Positions 25,151 to 34,114 of a stretch of DNA of 64,000 nucleotides are shown piece by piece. Origin of the DNA: Crossiella cryophila (lineage in GTDB: Bacteria > Actinomycetota > Actinomycetes > Mycobacteriales > Pseudonocardiaceae). The stretch lies in contig NZ_JACHMH010000001.1 in NCBI RefSeq assembly GCF_014204915.1, positions 7,527,501 to 7,591,500 on the forward strand, written 5' to 3'. Made by a program: the position numbers and the translations under genes. Position 1 is the first letter of the stretch; every line of letters starts with the position of its first letter. The notes under the pieces are model-generated. The model searched no databases and was not told the origin of the DNA. It saw nothing but the letters and a program-made list of their open reading frames with translations.

Positions 25151-25870
25151 TCATGACGAATCCTTGGCCGCTGACCAGCCGCCGTCGACCACCAGCTCGG
25201 CCCCGGTGACGAAGCTGGCCGCCGGGGAGAGCAGGAAGTTGACCACCTCCGCCACCTCGGCCGGATCCCCAAGCCTGCGGGCCGGGGTGGCCCTGGCACT
25301 GCGTTCCCGGTCGGTCTGGCTGACCCGGTCCCAGGCCGCGGTGAGCACCGGGCCGGGCAGCACCGCGTTGACCCGGACCTCCGGCGCGTACTCCACCGCG
25401 AGCTGCCGGGCCAGCGACACCAGACCGCCCTTGCTGGCGGCGTAGCCGGGGTGGCCGGGGATGCCGAAGTGCGCGTGCACCGAGGACACCAGCACCATCG
25501 CGCCACGGCGTGGCATCAGCGTGGGCAGGCAGGCGTGCGCGGCCAGGTAGGCGCCGGTGAGGTTGACCTCCAGCTGCCGGGTCCACTCGGTCCGGCTCTG
25601 CTCGTGCAGTGGCCGCACGGTGACGGTGAAGGCGTTGCACACCAGCGCGTCCACCCCGCCGGCCAGGTCGTCGGCCAGTTCCAGCACCCGTCGCCAGGTG
25701 TCCTCGGCGGCCACGTCGCCGACCAGCGGGTGGGTGCCGTTGTCCATTGTGGACGCGACCAGGTCGACGCCGATGACCTGGTAGTCCGCTGCCGCCAGAC
25801 GTCGGGCGGTCGCGGCGCCGATGCCCGCCGCCGCTCCGGTGACCACCGCGCACCGCGACCGTCCCGACAT
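25151..25870 (-). CDS. SDR-family oxidoreductase, probable sugar (galactose) dehydrogenase
   Basis: A canonical 239-residue short-chain dehydrogenase: TGAAAGIGAATA for NAD(P), the VSSVHAH catalytic Ser, GYAASKGGL supplying Tyr and Lys, and VLPGPVLTAAW. It sits between alpha-galactosidase and galactonate dehydratase genes, where a galactose-1-dehydrogenase is needed to make galactonolactone. This function is inferred from the operon. No lactonase gene is visible in the window, though the lactone can hydrolyse without help. Confidence 0.9.
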   Translation of the reverse strand: MSGRSRCAVVTGAAAGIGAATARRLAAADYQVIGVDLVASTMDNGTHPLVGDVAAEDTWRRVLELADDLAGGVDALVCNAFTVTVRPLHEQSRTEWTRQLEVNLTGAYLAAHACLPTLMPRRGAMVLVSSVHAHFGIPGHPGYAASKGGLVSLARQLAVEYAPEVRVNAVLPGPVLTAAWDRVSQTDRERSARATPARRLGDPAEVAEVVNFLLSPAASFVTGAELVVDGGWSAAKDSS

Positions 25871-25883
25871 GGTTACTCCCCTT

Positions 25884-28010
25884 TCAGAGCCTGGACTGGG
25901 ACACGCGGTTGTCCGGTCCGCGGTGCACCAGCCAGGCCGAGCCGTTCGCGCCAGGTGCGGCGCCGACCGCGCCGACGACGGTGTTGCTGGCGAACTCGGT
26001 TCGCTTGAACCAGCCGCCCCAGTTGCCGTCGGTCCGGTTGACCTGCCACAGCGTGTAGTCGCCTGCCCTGGCGAACAGGTAGATCCTGTCCTGTGTGGAC
26101 AGTAGCGTCGGACTGCCGCTGATCACGCCACCCAGGCCGGTCCACGCGCCCCAGTTGCCCGCGGTGTCGCGCTGGCGGACCCAGACCGCGTCCTCGGCGG
26201 TGCGCACCGCGACGAAGGTGCCGTCGGAGACCACGGCCGCGCCGGGGCGGCCGTAGGTGGGCTTGTCACCGGGGGAACCGATGGTGCTCCAGGCGGAGTC
26301 GGCGGTGCGGGTCCAGATCCTGCCGTCCTCGCCGCGGCCGAACAGGCTCCAGTTGTCCGGGCCGGTGAAGGCCACGCTGGGCGAGTCGGTGAGGCTGCCG
26401 CCCAGGCGCTGCCACGGTCCCCACACCCCCGCGCGGGAGGTGCGGCGGTAGGCGGCGTTGTCCAGGCCGCGCACGAACACGTCGATCCGGTTGCCCGCGC
26501 TGGCGTGGGCGGCCGGCTGGCCGAGGATCCGGCCGCCGGTGGGGCCGCCGAGCGGAGTCCAGCGCTGGGACCACTTGTCACCGGTGCGGAGCTGCTGTTC
26601 CAGGACACCGTGTTCGTTGCGCTGGAAGGCGACCGCGGTGGCGTCGTCGAAGCGGACCAGGGCCGGGCTGGCCGAGGACGCGCCGCCGAGGGATTCGCCG
26701 GGGGCCAGTTCCGCGCCACGCAGTTTGAGCATGGCGGTGCCGTGCGCGGGCACGGTGGCGGTGTAGGAGCCGGTGGCCTTGCCGCGGTCGGCGCGGGCGC
26801 GCAGATCGCGGACGGCGACCTCGCCCTGGAGTCCGGCGTCGGCGAACTTCACCGTGATCTCGGCGGGCTGGTCTCCCCGGTTGAGCAGGACGACCGAGCG
26901 CTCACCGGCGCGGGAGAGCACCTTGCTGTAGATGTCGGTGCTGCCGTTGTTGCCGATCCGCACGCCCTGGATGCCGCGGCGGTCCTGGTTGACCGCGAGG
27001 ATCTCCGGGTTGCGCAGGGTGCGGATCATCGACTCGGGCAGGGTGCGCGGGTCGGAGCCGATGATCAGCGGCGAGGCCATCTGGGACCACATCACGAACT
27101 GGGTGGTGGACTCCTCCTCGTTGAGTTCGAGGGTGCCCTTCTCGGTGCGGCGCATCGGAATCAGGTAGTCCGGGTCGTTGAAGTGACCGGGCCCGCCGGC
27201 CTCCGGGTGCGCGGCGTTGTCGTCCATGTTGCGCAGCATGTCCCGCCAGATCCCCTCATACGGCGTGCCGAAGGCGACGTCGGTTGAGGAGCGCCAGGAG
27301 TCGGCGACGGTGGGGCCGAAGCTGTAGGAGATGCCTGCCACCTGGTCCGGGCCGTGTGGCACGCTCCAGGCGTCGGTGACCGGGTTGCACAGGTTGAGCA
27401 GCATCGGCCGCCCTGCCTTGCGCACCGCGGCGGAGAACTCGGCGAAGGCCTTGGCGGGCTTCATGTTCTGGTTGATGCCGCAGAGGAAGTCGATTTTGAT
27501 CGCGTCGAACTTCCAGCGGGCGAACTGCTTGGTGTCGCGTTCGTAGAAGCCGCCGCTGCCCACACCGCAGTTCTTGCCGTCCCAGGCGCCCGCGTCGGTG
27601 TAGATCCCGGCCTTGAAGCCCTTGCGGTGCAGGTCTTCCACCAGCTGGTCGAAGCCGTTGGGGAACTTGACCGGGTCGATCACCAGGTCGCCTGCCGCGT
27701 TGCGGGCCTGCGGCGCGGTCCAGCCGCCGTCAATCCAGATGATCTTGTATCCGGCCTCGCGCAGGCCGCTGGCGGCCATGTGGTCGGCGACCCCGCGGAT
27801 GCTGGCCTCGGTGGGCGCGCCGGTGCCGTAGTAGGTGTTCCAGCCCATGTACGGGGTGTCGGCCAGGCCGCTGTCGTAGTACTCGGGCGCGCCCTGGTCG
27901 ACCGTGGCACTGGCGTGCGCGGCCTCCTCGGTCGACGCGGCGGCGGGCAGCGTCGCGGCGAGCATGGCCAGTGCGGCCAGTGCCGTGCCGCGCCGTAACA
28001 GGGTTCTCAT
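25884..28010 (-). CDS. Secreted GH27 alpha-galactosidase with C-terminal propeller-like domain
   Basis: 708 residues. A signal peptide covers about 1-26 (MRTLLRRGTA, cleavage near AAASTE). The GH27 barrel begins TPYMGWNTYYGTG, with WIDGGW, the nucleophile Asp174 in IKIDFLCG, and GPGHFNDPDYLI. A beta-sandwich follows to about residue 430. The last 280 residues contain repeated W-x-x-W blade motifs (WGPWQRLGG, WGAWTGLGG, WGGWFKR), suggesting a lectin-like beta-propeller for binding polysaccharide. It would release galactose from galactomannan or oligosaccharides outside the cell. Its ATG overlaps the GH36 stop (ATGA). Confidence 0.93.
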   Translation of the reverse strand: MRTLLRRGTALAALAMLAATLPAAASTEEAAHASATVDQGAPEYYDSGLADTPYMGWNTYYGTGAPTEASIRGVADHMAASGLREAGYKIIWIDGGWTAPQARNAAGDLVIDPVKFPNGFDQLVEDLHRKGFKAGIYTDAGAWDGKNCGVGSGGFYERDTKQFARWKFDAIKIDFLCGINQNMKPAKAFAEFSAAVRKAGRPMLLNLCNPVTDAWSVPHGPDQVAGISYSFGPTVADSWRSSTDVAFGTPYEGIWRDMLRNMDDNAAHPEAGGPGHFNDPDYLIPMRRTEKGTLELNEEESTTQFVMWSQMASPLIIGSDPRTLPESMIRTLRNPEILAVNQDRRGIQGVRIGNNGSTDIYSKVLSRAGERSVVLLNRGDQPAEITVKFADAGLQGEVAVRDLRARADRGKATGSYTATVPAHGTAMLKLRGAELAPGESLGGASSASPALVRFDDATAVAFQRNEHGVLEQQLRTGDKWSQRWTPLGGPTGGRILGQPAAHASAGNRIDVFVRGLDNAAYRRTSRAGVWGPWQRLGGSLTDSPSVAFTGPDNWSLFGRGEDGRIWTRTADSAWSTIGSPGDKPTYGRPGAAVVSDGTFVAVRTAEDAVWVRQRDTAGNWGAWTGLGGVISGSPTLLSTQDRIYLFARAGDYTLWQVNRTDGNWGGWFKRTEFASNTVVGAVGAAPGANGSAWLVHRGPDNRVSQSRL

Positions 28011-30064
28011 GGCAGGGTCACCTCTCGTCGTTGGTGGGTGTCCAGCACGGTGACGGCGGCGTCGTCGGCCGGGGTCCAGTCGAAGGGGAGCCCGGCGTGC
28101 AGCAGGTGCGCGCCCGAGTACCGGGCACCGGTGTTTCTGTCCACATAGGACGCTGCGGGGTTGAGCCCACGCAGGCGGACGCGGGCGGAGCGGCCGGGCA
28201 CCAGGGGCGCGCCGTCCAGGCGGCCGGTGTTCCAGGCCAGTACGACCACGGTGTCCCCGGCGGTGTACTGCACGGCCTCGGTGTCCCGGTCGGCACGCGG
28301 CCGGTGCACCACGCCGGTGTGGACGAGCTGGCGGATCTCCTTGTACCGCGCGATGAGTTCGGTGGCTTCGGCACGTTGTCCGGCCGTCCACCTACCGAGG
28401 TCCGCGCCGATGCCGAGCACTCCGGCCATGGCGGTGACGAAGCGGAACCTGAGCGAGCGCGGGCGCGGGTCGAATATTCCGGGAGCGTCGGTGACCCAGG
28501 AGCTGAGCAGGTGCGGGGCGTGCGCGAGCAGGAAACCGTCCTGAATGGACAGTCTGTCCAGTGGCCCGGTGTTGTCGCTGGGCCAGAGCACATCGGTGCG
28601 CGCGATGGTGGCCAGGTCGGTGCGCGCGCCGCCCCCGGCGCAGGCCTCGATGGTGACGTGCGGGTAGGTGGTACGCAGGTGGTCGAGCAGGCGGTGGTAG
28701 TTGGCCACGTGCGCCGCGTCCAGGTCGGCGGCCGGGCCGCCGCGTTCGGTGGGCGGGCGGTTCATGTCCCACTTGAGGTAGCTGATCGGGTACTCGTCGA
28801 GCAGCTTGCCGAGGGTGTCCCGGAGGTACTGGTAGACGTCCTCGCGGCCGAGGTCGAGCAGGAGCTGGTTGCGGATCAGGGTGGCCGGGCGGCCGTCGAT
28901 CCGGTAGACCCAGTCCGGGTGTTCGGCGTAGAGCTTCGACTTGGGGCTGACTGATTCCGGTTCCACCCACAGCCCGAAGTCCAGGCCCAGCGCCCGGATC
29001 TGGTGGACGAACGCGCTGAATCCGTCCGGGAAGGCGGATTCGTCGGGGGTCCAGTCGCCGAGGCCGCCGGTGTCGTCGTGGCGGCCGGTGAACCAGCCGT
29101 CGTCCACCACGAACAACTCGGCCCCGAGGTCGGCGGCGACCTTGGCCAGCGCCAGTTGACCCGGCCCGTCGACGTCGAATCCGGTGGCCTCCCAAGAGTT
29201 GTAGAGCACCTGGCGGGTACGTGGCCGAGACAGGCTGCGGTCGTAGGCGTGCCAGACCCTGGAGAGCCCGTCCAGACCGTCCACACTGGACGCCAGCGCG
29301 AGTTCCGGGGTCGACAGCCGTTGACCGGGCGCGAGTCGGACCGGGCCGGGGTGCGGGAGCCGTCCGGCGTGCACCCGGGTCCACCCGGCCGGTTCGATCT
29401 CCGCCTCCAGTTGCCAGGACCCGGACCAGGCAAGGGAAATCCCCCAGGCCGGGCCGTCGGGTTCGGCGGCGTCCTGCACGGCGAGCCAGGGCACGGCCGC
29501 GTGTCCGGGTACGCCGAAGCGGCTGTGCAGGCCGAAGCGCCCGGCGGGCAGGATCAGTTCGCGGCGCTGGAACTCCTGGGACCACTGGCCGGTCAGGTAG
29601 GTCAGCCGGGCGCCGGCGGATCCGGTCGGGATGCAGACTCCGGCCGAGTCCAGGCGGGTGAGTTCGAGGTCCGCCTGGCCGGTGTTGGTGAACTCGACCC
29701 AGCGCAGCAGCACGTCCTGGCCGGGCACCGCCTGGTAGCACAGCTCGGCCCACAGCCCGGACAGTTCGTCGGCGAAGGTCAGCCGCAGGGTGTCCGAAGT
29801 GGACTCTGACTCGACCAGGGACCACCAGGTCTCCCCCGCCACCTCCAGGTCCGCGCCGCCGAAGGCCCGCAGCCCGCGCGGCGCGTACTCGATCGGCGCG
29901 GCGTCGGCCTCGGTGATGAAGTGCACCTCACCGTTGTTGCGCAACGGCGACGGGCCGTCCTCGATGCCGTGCGGACCCCAGGAATGCAGTTCCGCCCAGC
30001 GTCCATCGGGAGCCAGCGCGACCGTGTAGGAGGTCGTCGCCAGCCGGAGTGTCCAGGTCGTCAT
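28007..30064 (-). CDS. GH36 alpha-galactosidase (intracellular)
   Basis: A 685-residue GH36 enzyme without a signal peptide. Motifs are WEATGFDVDG, LFVVDDGWFTGRHDDTGGLG, LKWDMNR with the nucleophile Asp433, CAGGGARTD, and SDNTGPLD with the acid/base Asp497. It would cleave imported raffinose-type galactosides. Coupling to the ABC permease gene upstream (ATGA overlap) and to the secreted GH27 enzyme downstream gives an external plus internal alpha-galactosidase pair in one operon. Confidence 0.95.
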   Translation of the reverse strand: MTTWTLRLATTSYTVALAPDGRWAELHSWGPHGIEDGPSPLRNNGEVHFITEADAAPIEYAPRGLRAFGGADLEVAGETWWSLVESESTSDTLRLTFADELSGLWAELCYQAVPGQDVLLRWVEFTNTGQADLELTRLDSAGVCIPTGSAGARLTYLTGQWSQEFQRRELILPAGRFGLHSRFGVPGHAAVPWLAVQDAAEPDGPAWGISLAWSGSWQLEAEIEPAGWTRVHAGRLPHPGPVRLAPGQRLSTPELALASSVDGLDGLSRVWHAYDRSLSRPRTRQVLYNSWEATGFDVDGPGQLALAKVAADLGAELFVVDDGWFTGRHDDTGGLGDWTPDESAFPDGFSAFVHQIRALGLDFGLWVEPESVSPKSKLYAEHPDWVYRIDGRPATLIRNQLLLDLGREDVYQYLRDTLGKLLDEYPISYLKWDMNRPPTERGGPAADLDAAHVANYHRLLDHLRTTYPHVTIEACAGGGARTDLATIARTDVLWPSDNTGPLDRLSIQDGFLLAHAPHLLSSWVTDAPGIFDPRPRSLRFRFVTAMAGVLGIGADLGRWTAGQRAEATELIARYKEIRQLVHTGVVHRPRADRDTEAVQYTAGDTVVVLAWNTGRLDGAPLVPGRSARVRLRGLNPAASYVDRNTGARYSGAHLLHAGLPFDWTPADDAAVTVLDTHQRREVTLP

Positions 30065-30888
30065 TTCACCGCGCCGATCGCCAGTCCGGAGATGAAGTGC
30101 TTCTGGAAGCGCAGGAACACCGCCACGGTCGGGATGGCCGCCAGCACCGACCCGGCCGCGATCACGTTCCAGGTCGACACGTACTGCCCCTGCAGGCCGA
30201 GCAGCGCGGGCGTCACCGGCATCACCGTGCCGGAGCGCAGCACCGTGATCGCCCACAGCAGGTCGTTGAACACCCAGGTGAAGGCCAGTGCGCTCAACGC
30301 GGCCAGCGCCGGTCGGGCCAGCGGCAGGATGACCGACCAGAAGATCCGGATCGGCCCGGCCCCGTCGATCACCGCGGCCTGCTGGATCTCGTTCGGGATC
30401 GCGCGCAGGAATCCTTGCAGCACAAAGGTGTAGAAGCCCAGGCCGAACCCGACCTGCACGATGACCAGCGCGGTCAGCGTGTCGTAGATGCCCAGCACCT
30501 CGGTCAGTTTGGCCACCGGCACCAACAGGATTTGCGGCGGCAACAGGTTCCCGGCCAGCATCACCAGGAGGATGCTGCGCCGGAACGGGATCTCGTAGCG
30601 GCTCAGCGCGAAGGCCGCCGCCGCGCTCAGCGCCAGGGACAGCAGCACGGTCGGCACGGTGACCAGCAGGCTGTTCAGCATCGCGCCGCCCACCCCGCCC
30701 TCGCCCCAGGCCTGCGCGAAGGGTTCGAGGGTGAACGAGCCGGGCAGGCTGCCCAGGCCGTTGCTCGCCACGTCGTCGAAGGTGCGGATGCTGGTGAGCA
30801 GCACCAGCGCGATCGGCAGCAGCCACAGCACGGACAGCGTGCCCGCGCCCGCGTGGAAGAGGAATGTTCTTACCCGGTTGGAGATCAC
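30061..30888 (-). CDS. Carbohydrate ABC transporter permease (MalG-like)
   Basis: 275 residues with about six membrane segments. The cytoplasmic EAA-type loop reads QQAAVIDGAGPIRIFWSVIL. The C-terminal RFQKHFISGLAIGAVK tail is typical of the MalG/CUT1 class. The GTG start at 30888 overlaps the stop of the partner permease, behind a GAGGAGG ribosome-binding site. No ATPase gene is in the operon; a shared MsiK-type ATPase is usual for CUT1 systems in actinomycetes (inference). Confidence 0.95.
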   Translation of the reverse strand: MISNRVRTFLFHAGAGTLSVLWLLPIALVLLTSIRTFDDVASNGLGSLPGSFTLEPFAQAWGEGGVGGAMLNSLLVTVPTVLLSLALSAAAAFALSRYEIPFRRSILLVMLAGNLLPPQILLVPVAKLTEVLGIYDTLTALVIVQVGFGLGFYTFVLQGFLRAIPNEIQQAAVIDGAGPIRIFWSVILPLARPALAALSALAFTWVFNDLLWAITVLRSGTVMPVTPALLGLQGQYVSTWNVIAAGSVLAAIPTVAVFLRFQKHFISGLAIGAVK

Positions 30889-31784
30889 GACTCCTCCTCG
30901 CGCAGCACCCGGACCAGGTAGGTGACGATCACGCCGAAGGCCAGCAGGAAGATCACCACAGCCAGCGCGGAGGCGTAGCCGAGCCGCAGGGTCTGGAAGG
31001 CGGTGCTGTACATGTAGGTGCTGAGCAGTTCCGACGAGTGGTAGGGCCCGCCCTTGGTCATCGACCACACCACGTCGAAGGAACGCAGTGAGTCGATCAC
31101 GATCACGGACAGGATCACCGAGTTGACCGGGCGCAGCTGCGGCCAGGTGACGTAGCGGAACTGCTGCCACGGACTGGCCCCGTCCAGCTTGGCCGCCTCG
31201 TACAGTGCCGGGTCGATCCCCTTGAGTCCGGCCAGGTACAGCACCATCACGTACCCGAGCTGCCGCCACAGCGCCGGGGCGAGCAGCGCGTAGAGCGCGG
31301 TGTCCGGGTCGGCCAGCCAGGACCGCTGCCAGTCGCCGAGGCCGACGGTGTCCAGCAGGGAGTTGACCAGGCCGTCCGGCTGGTACAGGCCCTGCCAGAT
31401 CAGCGAGGTGGCGACCAGGGAGAACACCACCGGGGTGAACAGGGCGGCGCGGTAGAAGCCGACGCCCTTGCGTTCCCGTTGCAGCAGCATGGCCAGGGCC
31501 AGTCCGCCCGCCGCGGAGATCCCGCCGAAGAGCACCAGCCAGATCGCGGTGTTGGCGAAGGCGGTGCCGAAGGTGGGGTCGGAGAACAGTTCGGCGTAGT
31601 TGTCGAACCCGGCCCAGGTCGGTGGCGAGACGCCGTCCCAGGAGGTCAGGGACAGGTAGAACCCTTGCAGCGCGGGCCAGAACACCCAGAACGCCTCGAC
31701 CGCGAACGGCACGAACACGAACAGCAGCAGGATCGGTGGCAGCCGGTGTCGGCGCCGGCGCGCCGGTGCGGCGAGGGCGGTCAT
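30885..31784 (-). CDS. Carbohydrate ABC transporter permease (MalF-like)
   Basis: 299 residues with about six membrane segments. The EAA motif is YEAAKLDGASPWQQFRYVTW. The N-terminal region carries FWPALQGFYLSLTSWDG, typical of CUT1 permeases. It forms the membrane channel with the downstream permease. It starts one base after the stop of the binding-protein gene. Confidence 0.95.
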   Translation of the reverse strand: MTALAAPARRRRHRLPPILLLFVFVPFAVEAFWVFWPALQGFYLSLTSWDGVSPPTWAGFDNYAELFSDPTFGTAFANTAIWLVLFGGISAAGGLALAMLLQRERKGVGFYRAALFTPVVFSLVATSLIWQGLYQPDGLVNSLLDTVGLGDWQRSWLADPDTALYALLAPALWRQLGYVMVLYLAGLKGIDPALYEAAKLDGASPWQQFRYVTWPQLRPVNSVILSVIVIDSLRSFDVVWSMTKGGPYHSSELLSTYMYSTAFQTLRLGYASALAVVIFLLAFGVIVTYLVRVLREEES

Positions 31785-31785
31785 C

Positions 31786-33063
31786 TCAGGAGTTCCACAC
31801 CTTCTGCGCGGCGGCCTGCCACTCGGTGAGGATGGAGCTGATCTCGTTGGGGCGCTGGATGAACCGGATCAGCGCGGTGTCCGCGGTGGGCTGCAAGGCG
31901 TCGCTGGAGTCGCGGTTGAAGAACTGGGTCAGCTCCTTGGCGTCCTGCAACATCTTGCGGCCCTTGAGCACCAGTGGGGTGCCACTGTCCTTTGCGGACG
32001 GATGGGTGGGCAGGATGGTGCCGGAGGAGTTGCGGATGTACAGCTCCTGGGCGGGCGCGGTGGCCGCGTACTTGAGGAACTCCTTGGTGGCGGCCAGGTG
32101 CGGGGTGCGGGAGCTGGCGAAGAAGCCGTCGGTGGGGGCTTCCTCGGCCACCGGCACGGCCGGGTCCAGGATCGGGAACTGGAAGAAGTCGATGTCTTCC
32201 AGTGCTTCCTTGGGCGCGGCGTCGGCGAAGAAGGTGCCGATCAGCATCATCCCGGTGCGGCCCTGCAGCAGCGAGGTGGTGGCGTCCTGGAACGGGATCG
32301 CGGTGCCGCGCGGGTCGAAGTGCGGCAGCACGGTCTTCCAGGTCTCCAGGACCTTGGCCACCTTGGGATCGTCGAAACGGCCCTTGCCCGCCAGCAGGTC
32401 GCGGTGGAACGGGGCGCCGTTGATCCGGATGTTGAGGTAGTCGAACCAGGCCGAGGAGGTCCACTGGGTACCGCCGCCGGCGCCCAGTCCGATCGGCTCG
32501 ATCCCCTTGCCGCGCAAGGTCTCGCACAGCGCGAGGAACTCACTCCAGGTGCTCGGCGGCGTCACGCCCCATTTGGCGAAGTTGCTCTTGCGGTAGAAGA
32601 AGCCCCACCAGTAGTAGGTGGTGGGCACGAAGACCAGCTTGCCGGTGCCGTCACCGCTGAGTGTGCGGAAGGCCGGGCTGTAGTCCCCCATGCCCTGCCA
32701 CACGTCGCCCACGTCGAGCAACAGGCCCTTGCGCGCGTATCCGGCCAGGATCGAGCCGGGGTACCAGGTGTAGGTGTCCGGCGGGGTGGCCGAGGTGAGG
32801 TAGCTGGGCAGCTGGGTGCGGAAGGTCTCCGAGGCGACCGTGTTCACCGCCGCCTTGGCCGCGCCCTGCTCGCCGAAGCCCTTGGCCAGGGCCTCGATCG
32901 CGGCCTTGGCCGCTGGCGCGGACAGGTTGGACTGGATGCTCACCGCACCCGCGGTCTGCTGCACGGCGCCGCTGGAGGCCGAGGTGGCGCAGCCGCCGAG
33001 CACCGCGGCGCCGCCGAGGGCGCCCATTCCGAGCAGGAAGTTCCGCCGACTGACCTCGATCAT
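31786..33063 (-). CDS. Extracellular sugar-binding lipoprotein of an ABC transporter
   Basis: A 425-residue family 1 solute-binding protein. The N-terminus combines a Tat-like motif (SRRNFLLG) with a lipobox ending at Cys25 (AVLGGC), so it is probably a Tat-exported lipoprotein. The ATG at 33063 follows GAGGTGCAGG. The C-terminal FIQRPNEISSILTEWQAAAQ helix is typical of the family. It is the first gene of an eight-gene operon. Galactoside specificity is inferred from the downstream alpha-galactosidases. Confidence 0.94.
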   Translation of the reverse strand: MIEVSRRNFLLGMGALGGAAVLGGCATSASSGAVQQTAGAVSIQSNLSAPAAKAAIEALAKGFGEQGAAKAAVNTVASETFRTQLPSYLTSATPPDTYTWYPGSILAGYARKGLLLDVGDVWQGMGDYSPAFRTLSGDGTGKLVFVPTTYYWWGFFYRKSNFAKWGVTPPSTWSEFLALCETLRGKGIEPIGLGAGGGTQWTSSAWFDYLNIRINGAPFHRDLLAGKGRFDDPKVAKVLETWKTVLPHFDPRGTAIPFQDATTSLLQGRTGMMLIGTFFADAAPKEALEDIDFFQFPILDPAVPVAEEAPTDGFFASSRTPHLAATKEFLKYAATAPAQELYIRNSSGTILPTHPSAKDSGTPLVLKGRKMLQDAKELTQFFNRDSSDALQPTADTALIRFIQRPNEISSILTEWQAAAQKVWNS

Positions 33064-33137
33064 TGCCTGCACCTCGTTGTGGGGACGGTGGCCGGGGTCA
33101 CAGGCTCGCAAGCCACGCTTCCACTGTCAAGATTAAT

Positions 33138-33150
33138 TCGTAATTTACGA
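33138..33150. promoter_or_regulatory. Palindromic operator of the galactoside operon
   Basis: TCGTAATTTACGA is a perfect 13-bp palindrome about the central T, in an AT-rich island of the 128-bp divergent gap. It is the expected place for a GntR/FadR-type dimer and would serve both promoters. Confidence 0.7.
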
Positions 33151-33191
33151 GCAATCGCCCGTCCGTGACGTCAGCTCGTTACGCTGCGGGT

Positions 33192-33896
33192 ATGACCACG
33201 CACCGGCCTCGCGGCGTGCACGGCCAGACCGTCGAGGTGCTGGCCAGCCGCATCCTGTCCAGTGAGCTGGCCGAGGGCGAGACCCTGGACCTGCCCGCGT
33301 TGCGCGCGGAACTGGACGTGAGCCTGACCGCGCTGCGGGAGGCGCTGAAGGTGCTCACCGCCAAGGGGATGATCGACGCGCGGCAGAAGCGCGGCACCTT
33401 CGTGCAGCCGCGCAGTTCGTGGAACATGCTGGACACCGACGTGATGCGCTGGCAGACCGCGACCACCGCGGCCGCCGACCTGTTCGACGAGCTGACCGAG
33501 GTCCGCGCGGTGGTCGAACCCGCCGCCGCCCGGATGGCCGCCGGCCGCGCCAACCCGATCGAGGTCGAGACACTGGCCGCCGCACTGGAGCGGATGGCCG
33601 CGGCCGGCGCGGACACCGAGGAGATGGTGGCCGCCGACCTGGAGTTCCACCGGGCGCTGTTGTCGGCCACGCACAACAACTTCCTGGTGCAGATCGAGCG
33701 GGTGATCGCGATCGGCCTGGCCGCCAGGGACCGCCTGGTGCACGGCGCGGACCCGGCCGACGATCCGGTGCCGAGTCACCGCGCGGTCTACGAGGCGATC
33801 CGGGACGGCGATCCGGCCGCGGCCGAGGCGGCCATGCGGGCCCTGGTGGACAAGTCCAGCGCCGACCTGAACCGCGTCAAACGCCCGATCACCTAA
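33192..33896 (+). CDS. GntR/FadR-family regulator, DgoR-like
   Basis: 234 residues: a GntR winged helix at about 10-75 (LALRAELDVSLTALREALKV-type recognition region, GTFVQPRSSWNMLDTDVMRW linker) and an FCD ligand domain with the metal ligands near DLEFHRALL, HNNF and SHRAVYEAI. The WNxLDTDVxxW linker is shared with E. coli DgoR, the galactonate-responsive repressor. Divergent position to an operon that contains dgoD supports the same role: galactonate probably releases repression. Confidence 0.9.
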   Translation: MTTHRPRGVHGQTVEVLASRILSSELAEGETLDLPALRAELDVSLTALREALKVLTAKGMIDARQKRGTFVQPRSSWNMLDTDVMRWQTATTAAADLFDELTEVRAVVEPAAARMAAGRANPIEVETLAAALERMAAAGADTEEMVAADLEFHRALLSATHNNFLVQIERVIAIGLAARDRLVHGADPADDPVPSHRAVYEAIRDGDPAAAEAAMRALVDKSSADLNRVKRPIT

Positions 33897-34114
33897 TTCA
33901 CGTCAAATTTGATCGCGCTACCCAGGGAAATCCGCGAACACCGCCACGATGTCGACCGCTCCGCCCGCACGGATCACCCGTCCGAGCGAAGAATTCGCCA
34001 CTTTCCCCGAACATCGCCGCAGGTCAGCTACTCAAACAGCCGCTACCAGCGCTTACCCGGACTGCCGTACCGTCGAGAGATCCGTTCTCCCGCACGCATT
34101 CTCCGGAGGCTCTC

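Noticed and set aside
33897-34114. Small gene or RNA in the gap before the S1 protease
   Set aside because: No start with a ribosome-binding site and no stable stem was found; it probably holds only the promoter.
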